Assembly: GCA_024743015.1 (NCBI GenBank)
Contig: JANSXJ010000252.1
Coordinates: forward strand, 1-5,481
Length of the DNA: 5,481 nt
Origin: Hyphomonas sp.
GTDB lineage: Bacteria; Pseudomonadota; Alphaproteobacteria; Caulobacterales; Hyphomonadaceae
Direction of reading: 5' to 3'
The notes beneath the pieces are model-generated. The model worked only from the letters and a program-made list of their open reading frames with translations. It made no database searches and was not told the DNA's origin. The translations under genes and the position numbers were made by a program. The first letter of the stretch is position 1; every line of letters starts with the position of its first letter. Shown here one piece after another: positions 5,472 through 5,481 of the stretch.

Positions 5472-5481
5472 ATGGCTGCCA
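5472..5481 (+). CDS. groEL: Chaperonin GroEL, first codons only (cut by window edge)
   Basis: ATG GCT GCC A at the right edge gives Met-Ala-Ala, the usual GroEL start. It is 55 bp after the groES stop and has AAGG (5458-5461) 10 nt upstream. The call rests mainly on position, since groEL follows groES almost universally, with too few codons for sequence proof. Confidence 0.85.

Overview
The window reads as a chromosomal segment of an alphaproteobacterium. The evidence is a DUF2336 protein (a family found almost only in Alphaproteobacteria), a groESL operon with a CIRCE/HrcA operator, an Agrobacterium/Caulobacter-like heat-shock promoter, moderately high GC and tightly overlapped genes. The GroES and Mrp sequences look most like the Caulobacterales/Hyphomonadaceae/Maricaulis side of the class, but that placement is a recollection and not a computed phylogeny. 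No phage, transposon, CRISPR, tRNA or rRNA sequence is visible. All ordinary-sized genes are intact except those cut by the two window edges.

Layout. (1) Positions 1-1519, minus strand: the start of a Mrp-type Na+/H+ antiporter operon, read right to left as mrpE, mrpF, mrpG and then a DUF4040/MbhD-like subunit cut by the left edge. All four are joined by 1-4 base stop/start overlaps. The E-F-G-MbhD order is that of the Mbh-type module, not the canonical mrpABCDEFG order, so the remaining subunits should lie beyond position 1. (2) Positions 1597-2802, minus: a complete DUF2336 protein of unknown function. (3) Positions 2870-3322, minus: a small four-helix DoxX-like membrane protein. Its ribosome binding site is buried in a perfect 9-bp inverted repeat. 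(4) Positions 3473-4915, plus: a 12-helix MFS transporter, divergent from the DoxX-like gene. (5) Positions 4916-5481, plus: a heat-shock regulatory region (sigma-32-like promoter, then a perfect CIRCE), groES, and the first three codons of groEL.

How the parts work together. The Mrp subunits form one membrane complex for sodium/proton exchange, relevant to pH and salt tolerance. GroES and GroEL form the chaperonin, controlled by HrcA at CIRCE and probably by a heat-shock sigma factor. The DUF2336, DoxX-like and MFS genes cannot be tied to either module from sequence alone. The DUF2336 and DoxX-like genes share the minus strand with the mrp operon but are separated by 67 and 77 bp gaps, so co-transcription is possible but unproven.

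No gene-free stretch exceeds 300 bases. The longest gaps are 150 bp (3323-3472, divergent promoter region) and 210 bp (4916-5125, groES control region). I do not see a convincing undescribed multi-gene system. The most unusual signal is the RBS-masking inverted repeat ahead of the DoxX-like gene.
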